Shown here: one piece after another, positions 7,635 through 17,158 of the stretch
Position numbering within the stretch: the stretch's first letter is position 1
Layout of the letters: each line of letters opens with the position of its first letter
Origin: Actinomycetes bacterium
GTDB taxonomy: Bacteria > Actinomycetota > Acidimicrobiia > Acidimicrobiales > Acidimicrobiaceae
NCBI GenBank assembly: GCA_021805205.1
Contig: JAJZFV010000021.1
Span: 1-41,763, forward strand
Direction of reading: 5' to 3'
DNA length: 41,763 nt
Notes under the pieces: model-generated
Seen by the model: only the letters and a program-made list of their open reading frames with translations
Told to the model about the DNA's origin: nothing
The model's database searches: none
Made by a program: the position numbers and the translations under genes

Positions 7635-10193
7635 ATGAAGGCCTCACACGTATTTGCCGTTGGTTCGGCGCTTCCTAAAAACCTAGAGAAACTAGAAGAT
7701 ATTGTCTCAAATCTGCGCTGGTCGTGGCATCTCCCATCGGCCGAGTTATTTCGCTGGATCGACCCGGAGCTATTCGAATTAGCCCGTAGGAATCCAGGCG
7801 CGCTCCTCGATCGCGTCCGAAGAGGGCGTCTTCTGGAGTTATCGAATGATCCTCGATTTGTAGAGAGTCTCAACCGCATTGCAGCTGACTTGGAACGACA
7901 CGTTTCGTCCGATGCATACTTTCAAATAAAGTACCCAAATTCCAACCTCGAAGTTGCATACTTTTCACCTGAGTTTGGTATCACCGAGGCCCTGAGTCAA
8001 TACTCCGGTGGCCTTGGAGTTTTGGCTGGGGATCACTTGAAGAGTGCCTCGTCTCTCGGGGTACCGATTACCGGTGTTGGGATCTTCTATCGGGAAGGTT
8101 ACTTCTCTCAGTCGCTCAGTCACGATGGATGGCAATTGGAGGACTTTCACCATGATCCCGATTCGGCTCGCCTCACATCGAACGATCCATCAGATCGATT
8201 TACCCTAGAGTTTGGAGATGCAACCGCGCAAGTTCAGATTCGAAGAGCTTCAGTGGGTAGGATTCCTTTAATTCTTCTGGATACCGATGTAGAAGGGAAT
8301 GATCCTTGGATTCGTAACATCTCGGACCGCCTCTACGGGGGCGACACCGAACATCGAATTCTTCAAGAGATACTCCTTGGGATCGGTGGGGTAAAAGCTC
8401 TATCACATTTGGGTATCGCCGCGAACGTCTTTCACATGAATGAGGGTCATGCCGGATTTTTGACGATAGCGCGGATGCACTTCTTTGTCTCGCAAGGACT
8501 AACTATTGCGGAGGCGATCGAGGCGACTCGATCGACCACTATCTTTACCACTCATACCCCGGTCCCAGCTGGAATCGATAAATTTGACAGAACTCTCGTT
8601 GAGCGATACCTCTCAGTTCACTTATCTAAGTTCGATATGAGCGTTGAGGACTTTTTGTATCTTGGCAGTTGTGGAGAGAGGTCCGGAGGAGCTCGTCTGT
8701 TCAACATGGCCCACTTGGGGTTGCGGATGTCGAGTCACGCCAATGCCGTCTCGAAGCTCCACGGAGATGTATCGAGAGATCTCTTTGCGGAGTTATATCC
8801 TCGTCTAGACGTCAGTCAAGTTCCTATCGATCACGTCACCAACGGAGTGCATGCTCGTAGTTGGACTATGGCCGAGGTGGATGAGATCCTATCTAAGTCG
8901 CTCCTTGGCTCATGGCCTGAAGCCGACGCTAGCGAGTTTTCAAAGATGGCTGAGATTCCTTTAAGTGATATCGCAGCTGCTAAAAAGGTGGCCAAAGCGC
9001 GCCTCTCTGAATTACTTAGCGACCGACTAGCCCCGAACCAGGTCAAAGAGAGGGTCTCGGGAAAGTCGATGTACTCCAATATTTCCCCTGATACCTTGGT
9101 CTTTGGCTTCGCTAGGCGATTTGCACCATATAAGCGAGCCACCTTGCTTTTGTCGGATCCGGAGCGCTTGCTTCGAATTCTAAATGATCCACGGAGGCCA
9201 GTTGCTTTTATCTTTGCCGGTAAGGCTCACCCGGCCGACGATGCTGGCAAAGAGCTGATCAAGCGGATTGTGACATTTGCTAGGGAGAATCGTGTTGAAG
9301 ATAGATTCATCTTTATTCCCGACTACGACATCTCAATTGCGCGCCATCTATATCAGGGTGTCGACGTTTGGTTGAATACCCCGCGCCGCCCCCTAGAGGC
9401 ATCAGGTACCTCAGGAATGAAGGCTGCAATGAACGGTACCCTTAACTGTTCCATACTCGACGGATGGTGGGCTGAGTGCTACGACGGTCAAAATGGCTTT
9501 GCTCCTCTGAGCGCACCCGATGGCCTCTCTATTGAAGAGACCGACTACTTCGAGGCAAATTCCTTGTTCGAGACCATTGAAAAAGAGGTGGTTCCGCTCT
9601 ACTTCGCTCAGGATGCCAACGGCGAGCGCAAGGGGTGGTACGAGAGAGTTCGTTACTCGATGATCAACCTAATTCCATTCGTCACTGGATCGCGAATGGT
9701 GAAGGACTACACCGATAAGCACTACATACCACTGTATCGTCGCTCGCTTGAGCTCTTTGAAGACGAATTTTCCAAACTGCGGGAGTTCACCAATTGGAAA
9801 AGTGAGGTCATCTCTGGCTTTGAGAAGGTCTCCCTCTTTAGCTTTGAGGCCCACAACGATGACATGACCGAAGACGGACAGCCTCTATCGCTCCACATTG
9901 AGATCGCAGGAGGCGACCTCGCCCCTGGGGACTTTGAAGTCGAAGTCCTCTTTGGCCCAGTCTCTCACCGAGGTATGGACTTTCAGAGCTATGAGACCTT
10001 AGTTGCAAAGTATCTAGATTCAAGAGTCGAAAACGACCCAACTCAATCCGATGATGAGGTTCGAGTTATTCATCGTTTTGGCATGACCCTCGATACCGCT
10101 ACGGGAGGGACCTACGGTTACTTGATTCAGGTTGTACCGACACATCCCCTCTTGGCGTCCAAGTTTGAACTTGGGTTGAGGGTATCTAGCTAG
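7635..10193 (+). CDS. glgP: Alpha-glucan phosphorylase (GT35, GlgP type)
   Basis: Pyridoxal-phosphate enzyme that removes glucose from the non-reducing ends of alpha-1,4-glucan as glucose-1-phosphate. The 852 residues fit the TIGR02094-type bacterial glucan phosphorylases. The PLP-lysine motif EASGTSGMKAAMNG begins at residue 588 and the lysine is K596. Other visible signatures are YFSPEFGI and FAPYKRA. The ATG at 7635 has no Shine-Dalgarno sequence; TAGTTT at 7621-7626 lies 8 nt upstream and could be a -10 box for a leaderless mRNA. It stands apart from the glgE cluster by 9 kb but degrades the polymer that cluster makes. A stem-loop at 10246-10288 follows. Confidence 0.94.
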   Translation: MKASHVFAVGSALPKNLEKLEDIVSNLRWSWHLPSAELFRWIDPELFELARRNPGALLDRVRRGRLLELSNDPRFVESLNRIAADLERHVSSDAYFQIKYPNSNLEVAYFSPEFGITEALSQYSGGLGVLAGDHLKSASSLGVPITGVGIFYREGYFSQSLSHDGWQLEDFHHDPDSARLTSNDPSDRFTLEFGDATAQVQIRRASVGRIPLILLDTDVEGNDPWIRNISDRLYGGDTEHRILQEILLGIGGVKALSHLGIAANVFHMNEGHAGFLTIARMHFFVSQGLTIAEAIEATRSTTIFTTHTPVPAGIDKFDRTLVERYLSVHLSKFDMSVEDFLYLGSCGERSGGARLFNMAHLGLRMSSHANAVSKLHGDVSRDLFAELYPRLDVSQVPIDHVTNGVHARSWTMAEVDEILSKSLLGSWPEADASEFSKMAEIPLSDIAAAKKVAKARLSELLSDRLAPNQVKERVSGKSMYSNISPDTLVFGFARRFAPYKRATLLLSDPERLLRILNDPRRPVAFIFAGKAHPADDAGKELIKRIVTFARENRVEDRFIFIPDYDISIARHLYQGVDVWLNTPRRPLEASGTSGMKAAMNGTLNCSILDGWWAECYDGQNGFAPLSAPDGLSIEETDYFEANSLFETIEKEVVPLYFAQDANGERKGWYERVRYSMINLIPFVTGSRMVKDYTDKHYIPLYRRSLELFEDEFSKLREFTNWKSEVISGFEKVSLFSFEAHNDDMTEDGQPLSLHIEIAGGDLAPGDFEVEVLFGPVSHRGMDFQSYETLVAKYLDSRVENDPTQSDDEVRVIHRFGMTLDTATGGTYGYLIQVVPTHPLLASKFELGLRVSS

Positions 10194-10245
10194 TCATTTC
10201 ACTGCTTGCAACGGGGGATTTGAATCAGCTTCAGCTACCCGTTGG

Positions 10246-10288
10246 TGGACTTCAGAGGAGGATTGAGTAGTCAGCGCTCTGAAGTCCA
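10246..10288. terminator. 12-bp inverted repeat between convergent glgP and enoyl-CoA hydratase genes
   Basis: TGGACTTCAGAG (10246-10257) and CTCTGAAGTCCA (10277-10288) form a perfect 12-bp stem with a 19-nt loop. Its place between two converging genes suggests a bidirectional terminator. There is no clear T-run on either side and the loop is long, so termination efficiency is uncertain. Confidence 0.5.
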
Positions 10289-10312
10289 GTCGCATCTTTG
10301 GCGTGGAATCTT

Positions 10313-11086
10313 CTACTTGCCCGTAAATTGAGCCTTACCTGGACCATTCTCTAGAAATGATTTGACCCCGATCTCAGAGTCTTGAGTCTTGAATGACTCT
10401 GAGAACAGATCTAGTTCGGCTTCGAGGCCCTCATCGATTGGTGCTTCGATGCCCTTATCGATGGCGGCCTTGGCGAGACCAATCGAGGCCGAAGCTCCTG
10501 CTGCCATGGCCCCAACGAAGGAGAGTGCGGTTTCAAGTAGTTCTTCTCTCGATGGCGCTATGGCGTCGATAAGACCTATGGCTAGAGCCTCTTTTGTATC
10601 TACGCTTCTGCCACTGAAGATCAACTCTTTTGCCTTTGGAACTCCAATGATTCGTGGCAAACGTTGAGTTCCCCCTCCACCAGGAATAATTCCTAGAAGT
10701 ATCTCTGGTTGACCAAGCTTGGCTTCGGGAGAAGCCACCCTAAAGTCACAGGCAAGTGCCAACTCGCAACCGCCACCTAAGGCATAGCCGGCGATGGCAG
10801 CTACGGTAGGGCGAGGTAGTTGCGCGATTCGATTTAGAGCTGCATGAAAGAGTCCGCCAATCTTGCGTGCCAGAACGTGATCGCCGAATCTAGAGATGTC
10901 AGCCCCGGCGGCAAAGATCTTTTCACCACCCCAGACTACTACCGCTCGAGGAAGGTCATTGTGGAGTAGGTCTGCTGCCTCTTTCAATTCGATAAGTAGC
11001 TCAGGAGAGAGGGCATTTGCCTTCGGACGATTGAGTTTGAGAATGGCGATCTCCGAGTCGGTTCGGCCAAGTTCGATAAATTCCAT
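10313..11086 (-). CDS. Enoyl-CoA hydratase/isomerase family protein
   Basis: Crotonase-fold enzyme, most likely hydrating a 2-enoyl-CoA in fatty-acid or branched-chain acyl-CoA oxidation. The 257 residues are the usual length. The oxyanion-hole segments are FAAGADIS at 58-65 and GYALGGGCELAL at 100-111. Both glutamates typical of true hydratases are present, E108 in GGGCEL and E128 in GQPEILLG. The start ATG at 11086 is preceded by GGAG at 5-nt spacing on the minus strand. It lies downstream of meaB in the same direction, with a gap of about 200 nt. The exact substrate cannot be told from sequence. Confidence 0.9.
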   Translation of the reverse strand: MEFIELGRTDSEIAILKLNRPKANALSPELLIELKEAADLLHNDLPRAVVVWGGEKIFAAGADISRFGDHVLARKIGGLFHAALNRIAQLPRPTVAAIAGYALGGGCELALACDFRVASPEAKLGQPEILLGIIPGGGGTQRLPRIIGVPKAKELIFSGRSVDTKEALAIGLIDAIAPSREELLETALSFVGAMAAGASASIGLAKAAIDKGIEAPIDEGLEAELDLFSESFKTQDSEIGVKSFLENGPGKAQFTGK

Positions 11087-11289
11087 TGCTTCTCCAAATC
11101 TTAAAATCTTGGTACTTTACTATGATTTCATAAAGTTGACTTCCGGAGCCAACCCGTCGGCGGTACTAAATTCCATCCTCTTTAGAGTTGCAGCCGGATC
11201 AACCAACGATGGATCGCAATTGACGCACTTCGATCAGCTAACTTTAGGGGTCAAACAGCAAGGTGGTCTACCAATCACCGCAATGGCGA

Positions 11290-12237
11290 CTACTGCGACC
11301 CTTCAAGCATTGAACTTGCCAGGCTGTGGGGATCTAGAGAAAGGTCATCAAGTTTTCTGAAGCTACCGTCTGATTCGCCATCTCTGATGAGCTTTGCGAC
11401 CTTCGCCTCAATCGTGGCGCGAATGATCCGCTCAACCTCGTTTCGCCTCCTCCTCCTCCGCCTCTCCGCCGTTAGTCCACTTGCGTCTGCCCAGCTTCTG
11501 TGAGAGAGGATTGCATCATAGGCTTCGGCTACGCCTTTGCCTTCGGATGCGACTGTTTCGATGATGGGTGGACGAAACTCTTTAGCGGCACTCAGATCGA
11601 GCATCGATTCAAGGTCACGGCGAGTCTCTCTGGTTCCCACGCGATCGGCCTTGTTAATGATGAAGACGTCGGCTATCTCCATTAGTCCGGCCTTGTTAGC
11701 CTGTATCGAATCTCCCCATCCAGGATTTACAACGACGACGGTAGTGTCCGCTTCGTTTACGATATCAATCTCGATCTGACCTACTCCGACGGTCTCCACG
11801 ATGGTCGTGGCAAAGCCCACCGCTGACAGTAGGCGGACTGCTTCAGGTACGGCTACGGTCAATCCGCCGAGATGGCCACGAGTTGCCATAGATCGTATGT
11901 AGACGCCGTTATCTAGTGCGTGATCCTGCATCCGTATGCGGTCGCCAAGTATGGCTCCTCCGGTAAAGGGCGATGAAGGATCGATCGCAACTACCGCGAT
12001 CTCTTCATCCTTGGCTCGTATAACATCGATGATTGCCGACGTAAGCGTAGATTTACCAGCCCCCGGAGAGCCGGTAATCCCTATGCTGACTCCGATCTCG
12101 CTCTTCGGAAAGGCGAGGCGGGAGACCTCTTCGCCAACTTTGTCGCCTCGTTCAATTGCACTTATTGCGCGAGCTAGGGCGATTCTATTTCCTTCTGCCG
12201 CTGCCTTGAAGAGGTCGGTAGCATTCCCAGGCTTCAT
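11290..12237 (-). CDS. meaB: MeaB/ArgK-type GTPase for methylmalonyl-CoA mutase
   Basis: G3E-family GTPase that protects and loads the B12-dependent methylmalonyl-CoA mutase. The protein has 315 residues. The P-loop GSPGAGKST lies at 56-64, VVAIDPSSPFTGGAILGDR is the family signature, ETVGVGQ is the switch region and NKAD gives GTP specificity. The C-terminal part has the arginine-rich RRRRRR stretch followed by dimerisation helices. The ATG at 12237 has GGGGA just upstream. No mutase gene is in this window. Together with the acyl-CoA carboxylase cluster it suggests a propionyl-CoA/methylmalonyl-CoA route in this organism. Old annotations call this family LAO/AO transport ATPase. Confidence 0.93.
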   Translation of the reverse strand: MKPGNATDLFKAAAEGNRIALARAISAIERGDKVGEEVSRLAFPKSEIGVSIGITGSPGAGKSTLTSAIIDVIRAKDEEIAVVAIDPSSPFTGGAILGDRIRMQDHALDNGVYIRSMATRGHLGGLTVAVPEAVRLLSAVGFATTIVETVGVGQIEIDIVNEADTTVVVVNPGWGDSIQANKAGLMEIADVFIINKADRVGTRETRRDLESMLDLSAAKEFRPPIIETVASEGKGVAEAYDAILSHRSWADASGLTAERRRRRRRNEVERIIRATIEAKVAKLIRDGESDGSFRKLDDLSLDPHSLASSMLEGSQ

Positions 12238-12303
12238 CTGTTCCCCACTTGAAATCTAATTTTCGCTAAGTTAGCACACTCTCGGCAACAATTTGTTGAA
12301 ATG

Positions 12304-13581
12304 TCAGGTCTCGTTGGAGACAAGTTTCAAAGATGCCCCCAGCGCCCCAAAGCGCTCTTCAATTTTTTCGTATCCACGCTGAAGGTGAAGCGGGCCAAAT
12401 ATCTCAGAAGTACCCTCTGCTGCTAGGGCTGCGACCAAGAGAGCTGCGCCAGCGCGAATATCTGGTGCCTTGACCTTGGCTCCAAGGAGGATTTCAACTC
12501 CTTCGACTGCGATGTGATGGCCCTGTGTGATCATGTGTGCTCCAAGACGCCTCAGTTCGTCGACGTACTTGAAGCGCCCGGCATAGAGATTCTCGGTTAC
12601 GATCGATCCGCCATCTGCCGTAGCCAGGCAGGCGACCAAAAGTGGAAGGTAGTCGGTTGCAACCCCAGGATAGGGTAGTGAGGATATCTGAGTTGCTCTA
12701 AGGCGGCGATCTGAACTGACCATTATCTGGTCAGTGTCACTCTCTTGAATCGTCACTCCCATCTCCTTGAACTTTCGAAGCACGGTTACCATCTCTTTGG
12801 TGCGAATCCCTTCGATAGTTATCTCCCCTTTTGCCATTGCTACAGCTGCTATAGCGGTGGCGGCATCGAGGCGATCCGAAATTACTCGATGGGTGGTTGG
12901 GTGTAGGTCTTTGACCCCGGTAATAGAGATGGTAGAGGTCCCCAATCCTTCGATCTTCGCCCCCATTGCATTTAGCATCCGACCTAAGTCAATTACCTCC
13001 GGCTCCCGGGCTGCATTGTTGATGGTCGTCTCACCTTCTGCGAGGACGGCTGCCATCAAAATATTATCGGTAGCGGTGTGGCTTGGATAGGCTAAGTCGA
13101 TCTCGCTGCCGACAAGGAACTCTACCCTTCCATCGATATATCCATGTGCGGATGCGAAGGTAGCCCCGAGGCTCTCTAGTGCATTTAGGTGGATGTCAAT
13201 TGGGCGATTGCCGAAGTCGTCACCACCGGGCATTGAAATTTTTGCCGACCTTAACCTTCCGAGCAGTGGCCCTAGGACCGTTATAGATGCCCTAATTCGT
13301 TCAACTAGCTCGTAGGAGGCGAATGGAGTGATCTCACTTGGGGGTGGCGTGGTAATGACGAGGTGATCCTCGGCAAGAAAAAATGACTTTATATTCATCG
13401 ATTCGAGAAGTTCACACATTATCTCGACGTCGATAATCCGCGGTACGTTGGTGAGGTGGTGTTCACCCGTTGCCAAGATTGTCGCTGCCATCTCCTTGAG
13501 GACTGCATTCTTGGCACCTTGGACGCGAAAACGCCCTTCTAGTGGTTGGCCTCCAATTACGTGAAAGTGTGGCTCGCTCAT
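12304..13581 (-). CDS. murA: UDP-N-acetylglucosamine 1-carboxyvinyltransferase (MurA), Asp variant
   Basis: First committed step of peptidoglycan synthesis: transfers enolpyruvate from PEP to UDP-GlcNAc in the cytoplasm. The 425 residues are normal. K24 and N25 in QGAKNA correspond to the substrate-binding K22/N23 of the E. coli enzyme. The catalytic-loop motif is MPGGDDFGNRP, with Asp121 where E. coli has Cys115. A cysteine here is the fosfomycin target, and Asp variants such as that of Mycobacterium tuberculosis are naturally insensitive. The ATG at 13581 has no ribosome site on the minus strand. The gene is divergent from the MFS gene and 66 nt upstream of meaB. Confidence 0.96.
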   Translation of the reverse strand: MSEPHFHVIGGQPLEGRFRVQGAKNAVLKEMAATILATGEHHLTNVPRIIDVEIMCELLESMNIKSFFLAEDHLVITTPPPSEITPFASYELVERIRASITVLGPLLGRLRSAKISMPGGDDFGNRPIDIHLNALESLGATFASAHGYIDGRVEFLVGSEIDLAYPSHTATDNILMAAVLAEGETTINNAAREPEVIDLGRMLNAMGAKIEGLGTSTISITGVKDLHPTTHRVISDRLDAATAIAAVAMAKGEITIEGIRTKEMVTVLRKFKEMGVTIQESDTDQIMVSSDRRLRATQISSLPYPGVATDYLPLLVACLATADGGSIVTENLYAGRFKYVDELRRLGAHMITQGHHIAVEGVEILLGAKVKAPDIRAGAALLVAALAAEGTSEIFGPLHLQRGYEKIEERFGALGASLKLVSNET

Positions 13582-13795
13582 CGAATTGATACAGCCTTTT
13601 GCGCTAGGGGGTCACTTGGTCGAGATTTAGGGTATCTATCCTAATGATCCTAGCGGGAACCTTATCCTTGAAATTATTTCTATACCATCGCGAAAAGTAG
13701 CGATATCTAGGGGGTTAGACTCATCTTCGCAATGTCGCTGAGTGAGAGTTGACCGAAGTCGTCGGCTTCGGAAGTAGAGAGTTTTACATTTTTTT

Positions 13796-15292
13796 ATGCC
13801 GCGTCACTTTAGATTTGTTGAAACTATTCCCCTCACTGACTCGCAATTTGCAGAACTCTCCAAACCTCGAAGAGGAGTGGTCAGGGAGGTCGCCAATGGG
13901 GATGGAACCTTTAGTATCGTTGATGACGACTCACTCTTCTCTAGCTATCTCCGTAAAGTAACCGTTGAAAAGAGCCTCGATGGCACCTTAGAGTGCCGCC
14001 AGGAGATAGAGGTTGAATCGTCTATTCCCTTGATAGGAGATCTAATCGTTCGAGGCCTTCGAGGTAGGTTACTGTCTATCGCCTCGACCATCGATTCGCC
14101 CCCATGGCTGCCCCCAGATGCTCTTCCTGAGCGCAATTTGAAAGAGCTGATTCGCCTCTTTTTCCTTTCAATCGCGGTCGCCTACTTCACCACCTTGATG
14201 GGTCAGACTCTGACATTTGCGGCAAGAGAGTTTGGATCATCGGTGCACGCACAAGCCAATGCCCTCTTTGCATCGAGGCTCGATATTTTCGTAGCGCTAC
14301 CGATTCTTATGCTAACCAAGAGATTTGGACGCAATGTCACTCTCAGAGCTATGGTGGTCGCCGGAGCACTGTTGTCAGCGTCAACGGCTTTGGCCCCCTC
14401 TCTTTTGGCGTTGACGACGCTACAAGTCTTCGCCAAAGCATCCACCGCCGTGGCTGGAATTTTGGTCACGATCTTAGCGGCGGAGAAGGTTCCTTCAAGG
14501 GCACGGGCCTGGTCGTTGGCGGTACTTCTCATCGGTACCGCCCTCGGAGCGGGCTCCTGCGACGTGCTCCTTCCGATAGCGGGAATCTCAAATACGTCGT
14601 GGAGGATTCTCTATGCAATATCATTGCCATTTGGGATCATCGGATACTTCGCGGTGCGAAACCTCACTGACTCGCAGCGCTATAGTGTCATAGTGGATCG
14701 CAGGATCGACTTTAGGGCTATCGATCCAAAGCGCCTCGCGATCGCATCGATGGCGGCATTTCTTACCAATGCCTTTTTGATTCCGTCGACTCAATTTCGC
14801 AATGAGTACCTTCGTAACTCCCGTCACTTTAGTGCTGCGGCGATCGGCCTCTTTGTTATTCTTACCAATATTCCAGGTGCACTGGGTCTAGCAATCGGTG
14901 GTCGATTCGCAGAGACCAAGGGGCGCAGGGTTGTTGCAATTCTTGGGATCGTCGTTGGGGGTGGCGGTTTAGCTCTAGGATTTTTGACAACCGGTGTCTC
15001 GCTATGGATCTGGACCATCATCGGTTCAGCATGCATTACAGCGGTTGTCCCGTCCCTTGGGGTCTATCAGACCGAACTATTCGATACCTCGAGTAGAAGT
15101 CTTGGTGGTGGATTGGTAACTTTGGCTGCGCGGATCGGTTCGATTCTGGGAATCTTCTTCGTCGGCTTCTACGGGCAGAGCCATCCCCTCGGAAATTCGC
15201 TAGCCCTTCTCTTCATCCCGATGCTACTTCTGATCCCAATATTGATCTTTTTCTTTCCGGAGACCAAAGGTTTGGAGTTAGAGGAGATCTAA
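13796..15292 (+). CDS. MFS transporter with an extra N-terminal cytoplasmic domain
   Basis: Predicted major facilitator superfamily permease of 498 residues. From about residue 130 to the end I count twelve hydrophobic segments. The loop after the second segment reads LTKRFGRNVTLR, a variant of the MFS loop 2-3 motif, and the second half has GRFAETKGRRV at the equivalent place. The protein ends FFPETKGLELEEI, as in sugar/metabolite-proton symporters. The first 120 or so residues are soluble and unusual. RQEIEVESSIPLIGDLIVRG resembles the end of an SRPBCC/DUF2505-like lipid-binding fold, which is only an inference. The ATG at 13796 follows a T-run with no ribosome site. The stop overlaps the convergent S9 peptidase by 4 bp. 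Substrate unknown. Confidence 0.8.
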   Translation: MPRHFRFVETIPLTDSQFAELSKPRRGVVREVANGDGTFSIVDDDSLFSSYLRKVTVEKSLDGTLECRQEIEVESSIPLIGDLIVRGLRGRLLSIASTIDSPPWLPPDALPERNLKELIRLFFLSIAVAYFTTLMGQTLTFAAREFGSSVHAQANALFASRLDIFVALPILMLTKRFGRNVTLRAMVVAGALLSASTALAPSLLALTTLQVFAKASTAVAGILVTILAAEKVPSRARAWSLAVLLIGTALGAGSCDVLLPIAGISNTSWRILYAISLPFGIIGYFAVRNLTDSQRYSVIVDRRIDFRAIDPKRLAIASMAAFLTNAFLIPSTQFRNEYLRNSRHFSAAAIGLFVILTNIPGALGLAIGGRFAETKGRRVVAILGIVVGGGGLALGFLTTGVSLWIWTIIGSACITAVVPSLGVYQTELFDTSSRSLGGGLVTLAARIGSILGIFFVGFYGQSHPLGNSLALLFIPMLLLIPILIFFFPETKGLELEEI

Positions 15293-17148
15293 AGAATATG
15301 TTGCTGGACGAAGGCAGTTACTAGCTGTAATTCGCGCCTCTGTCCTTCGGGGTCTGAAAAGCCGTGGCCGTAACCCTCCATCTTTTCCAGCCTCACATTC
15401 GGTCTGGCCCCAGCGAACTCTATCACCGATTCAATGGGGACTACCTTGTCGTTGGTCCCGTGAATGATCAATGTCGGAAGATCCATATCTATGTTCTTTG
15501 GAGAACGTTGCTCAAAGAGGTCGAGCGAAGCTGGAAATTTTCCAATAAGGTGCTCAAAGAGGCTCTTTTCAAAGCGATGTGTATGGTTTTGAACATAGGT
15601 GATGTCGACCACTGGATAATTTAGAATCAATCCGCGAACCTTATCGTTTAGTGAAATCTCCTTCTCGTCGTTCGCTATCGCGATCTTGCTCAATCTGTGG
15701 GCGGCTGCAACTGCAACGACCCCAGCGGCAGAGCCCCCGGAGATGATTATCGGAGCGGTTGGCTCTGTAAGTTGGGCTACATGTTGTATGACTGCCAAAG
15801 TATCGTCGACGTCGGCGACTGCGTACCTGTTACTTAGTGAGAGCATGAAGGAGTGGCCATAACTACTTGAACCGCGCTGATTAAAGGTTACTACTGATAT
15901 TCCCAGCTGATTTAGAAGGGGTATCTTTGGGTTCCAGGTGACTTTGGATGCACCGATAGGCCCACCATGGATAAGTACCATCAACCCTATCTCTATCTCG
16001 GCCCGATAGATGTGGCCACTTATCGTAAATTCGTCGCCCATATCATCGGTCGATTCGACAGAGAAGGACTCTGGTTCTTTGAGTCGCGCTCGCTCGACTA
16101 GCGGGTAGCTACTGTAGATCAAAGTTTTATTGCTTGAAACTTTGTCATCACTCGACCGAGAAGAATCTAATCCAGTGATATTGGTGGGTGTTTTAGCTCC
16201 GCTTCTAATTGCAACGATCCCTCTTGAAGTCGGTGCCGGTACTTCAAAGTGTCCATATTCGAGCTCGTTTGCCTGCAAACTATTCAAGTTGACTCGAATC
16301 AAGGTGGAGTATCCGTCAGAGTAATTTTGGCAGTAGATGCTGTCTTCTCCGTCGTTATAGCAGTAGGTTCGTTGACCAAATCCATAGTCGTAGTCGCCCT
16401 GATCGAGCTGATCAGGCAGGAGTATGGTTCGCTCCGTACCCCGGTGCAGCACTATCTTTAAATGATCTTCGACTACGGCTATGTAGGAGAAGTACCTGCC
16501 ACCTCCGCCAAATTGAGGTTGAGAGTAGATCGGTGATGGGTAGAGGTCGACTGCTACCTCGGATCTACTTCGCAGTGAAAATGTCCTTAGGCTGCTTCGA
16601 AAGAAGGGCATGGTAGAGTCGAGCCAAAATCTAAATGCGAACAGGTCACTGTCGAGTGATGCGACTGGATCAGCCACGAAATAGTCGTCGTCCCCGAGGC
16701 TTCTCTCATCGAAGAGCACCTCTGAGGTTCCGTCCATTTCAATTCGGACGATCAATCTCTCGTCGACGACGGCAACTATCGAATCGATCGGATCGATAAA
16801 TGAGAAGTGGTCTACCTTGATATTTGAGATTACAGAACAAGTGCCATCATGGCGCAGTAGGTTCAACCGTCCATCTACTCCAACGAAGACCTCAGTACCT
16901 TTCTTGGACATCTGGTAGAGCTTGTCGGTGGCGCGATAGGGTCTAGAAATTGCAATCTTATCTTCAGCTACCACAAGGTAGGAAGGGTGCTCGACTGCAG
17001 TGCTGCGCTTGACCTTGACCCTATATCTTCCATCATCTTTCTCTGCAATAAAGCAGATCAGATCCTCCCTCTCATTTGAGACGAGATTACTCAAGGTGGC
17101 AGTGGAGCTGTAGGTCTTGATTAGGTCGTCGATCTGTTCTGATCCCAT
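15289..17148 (-). CDS. S9 family (prolyl oligopeptidase-like) serine peptidase
   Basis: Predicted cytoplasmic acyl-aminoacyl/dipeptidyl-type peptidase of 619 residues. The first 360 or so form the beta-propeller-like region and the rest the alpha/beta-hydrolase domain. HGGP at 394-397 supports the oxyanion hole. The likely triad is S473 in GGSAAG, D567 in HGTNDKVVP and H595 in GYGHGF. The nucleophile elbow is GGSAAG rather than the commoner GGSYGG. No signal peptide is visible. The ATG at 17148 is 10 nt after the stop of the dehydrogenase gene, and TAAAGG at that stop serves as ribosome site, so the two genes are translationally linked. The natural peptide is unknown. Confidence 0.88.
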   Translation of the reverse strand: MGSEQIDDLIKTYSSTATLSNLVSNEREDLICFIAEKDDGRYRVKVKRSTAVEHPSYLVVAEDKIAISRPYRATDKLYQMSKKGTEVFVGVDGRLNLLRHDGTCSVISNIKVDHFSFIDPIDSIVAVVDERLIVRIEMDGTSEVLFDERSLGDDDYFVADPVASLDSDLFAFRFWLDSTMPFFRSSLRTFSLRSRSEVAVDLYPSPIYSQPQFGGGGRYFSYIAVVEDHLKIVLHRGTERTILLPDQLDQGDYDYGFGQRTYCYNDGEDSIYCQNYSDGYSTLIRVNLNSLQANELEYGHFEVPAPTSRGIVAIRSGAKTPTNITGLDSSRSSDDKVSSNKTLIYSSYPLVERARLKEPESFSVESTDDMGDEFTISGHIYRAEIEIGLMVLIHGGPIGASKVTWNPKIPLLNQLGISVVTFNQRGSSSYGHSFMLSLSNRYAVADVDDTLAVIQHVAQLTEPTAPIIISGGSAAGVVAVAAAHRLSKIAIANDEKEISLNDKVRGLILNYPVVDITYVQNHTHRFEKSLFEHLIGKFPASLDLFEQRSPKNIDMDLPTLIIHGTNDKVVPIESVIEFAGARPNVRLEKMEGYGHGFSDPEGQRRELQLVTAFVQQHIL

Positions 17149-17158
17149 TGGGTTGCCT

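Noticed and set aside
10896..11360. Plus-strand open frame of 154 codons spanning the gap between the enoyl-CoA hydratase and meaB
   Set aside because: It runs antisense over the ends of both genes and has no ribosome site or family match. A short minus-strand frame in the same gap (CVNCDPSLVDPAATL) is equally open but has no start codon.
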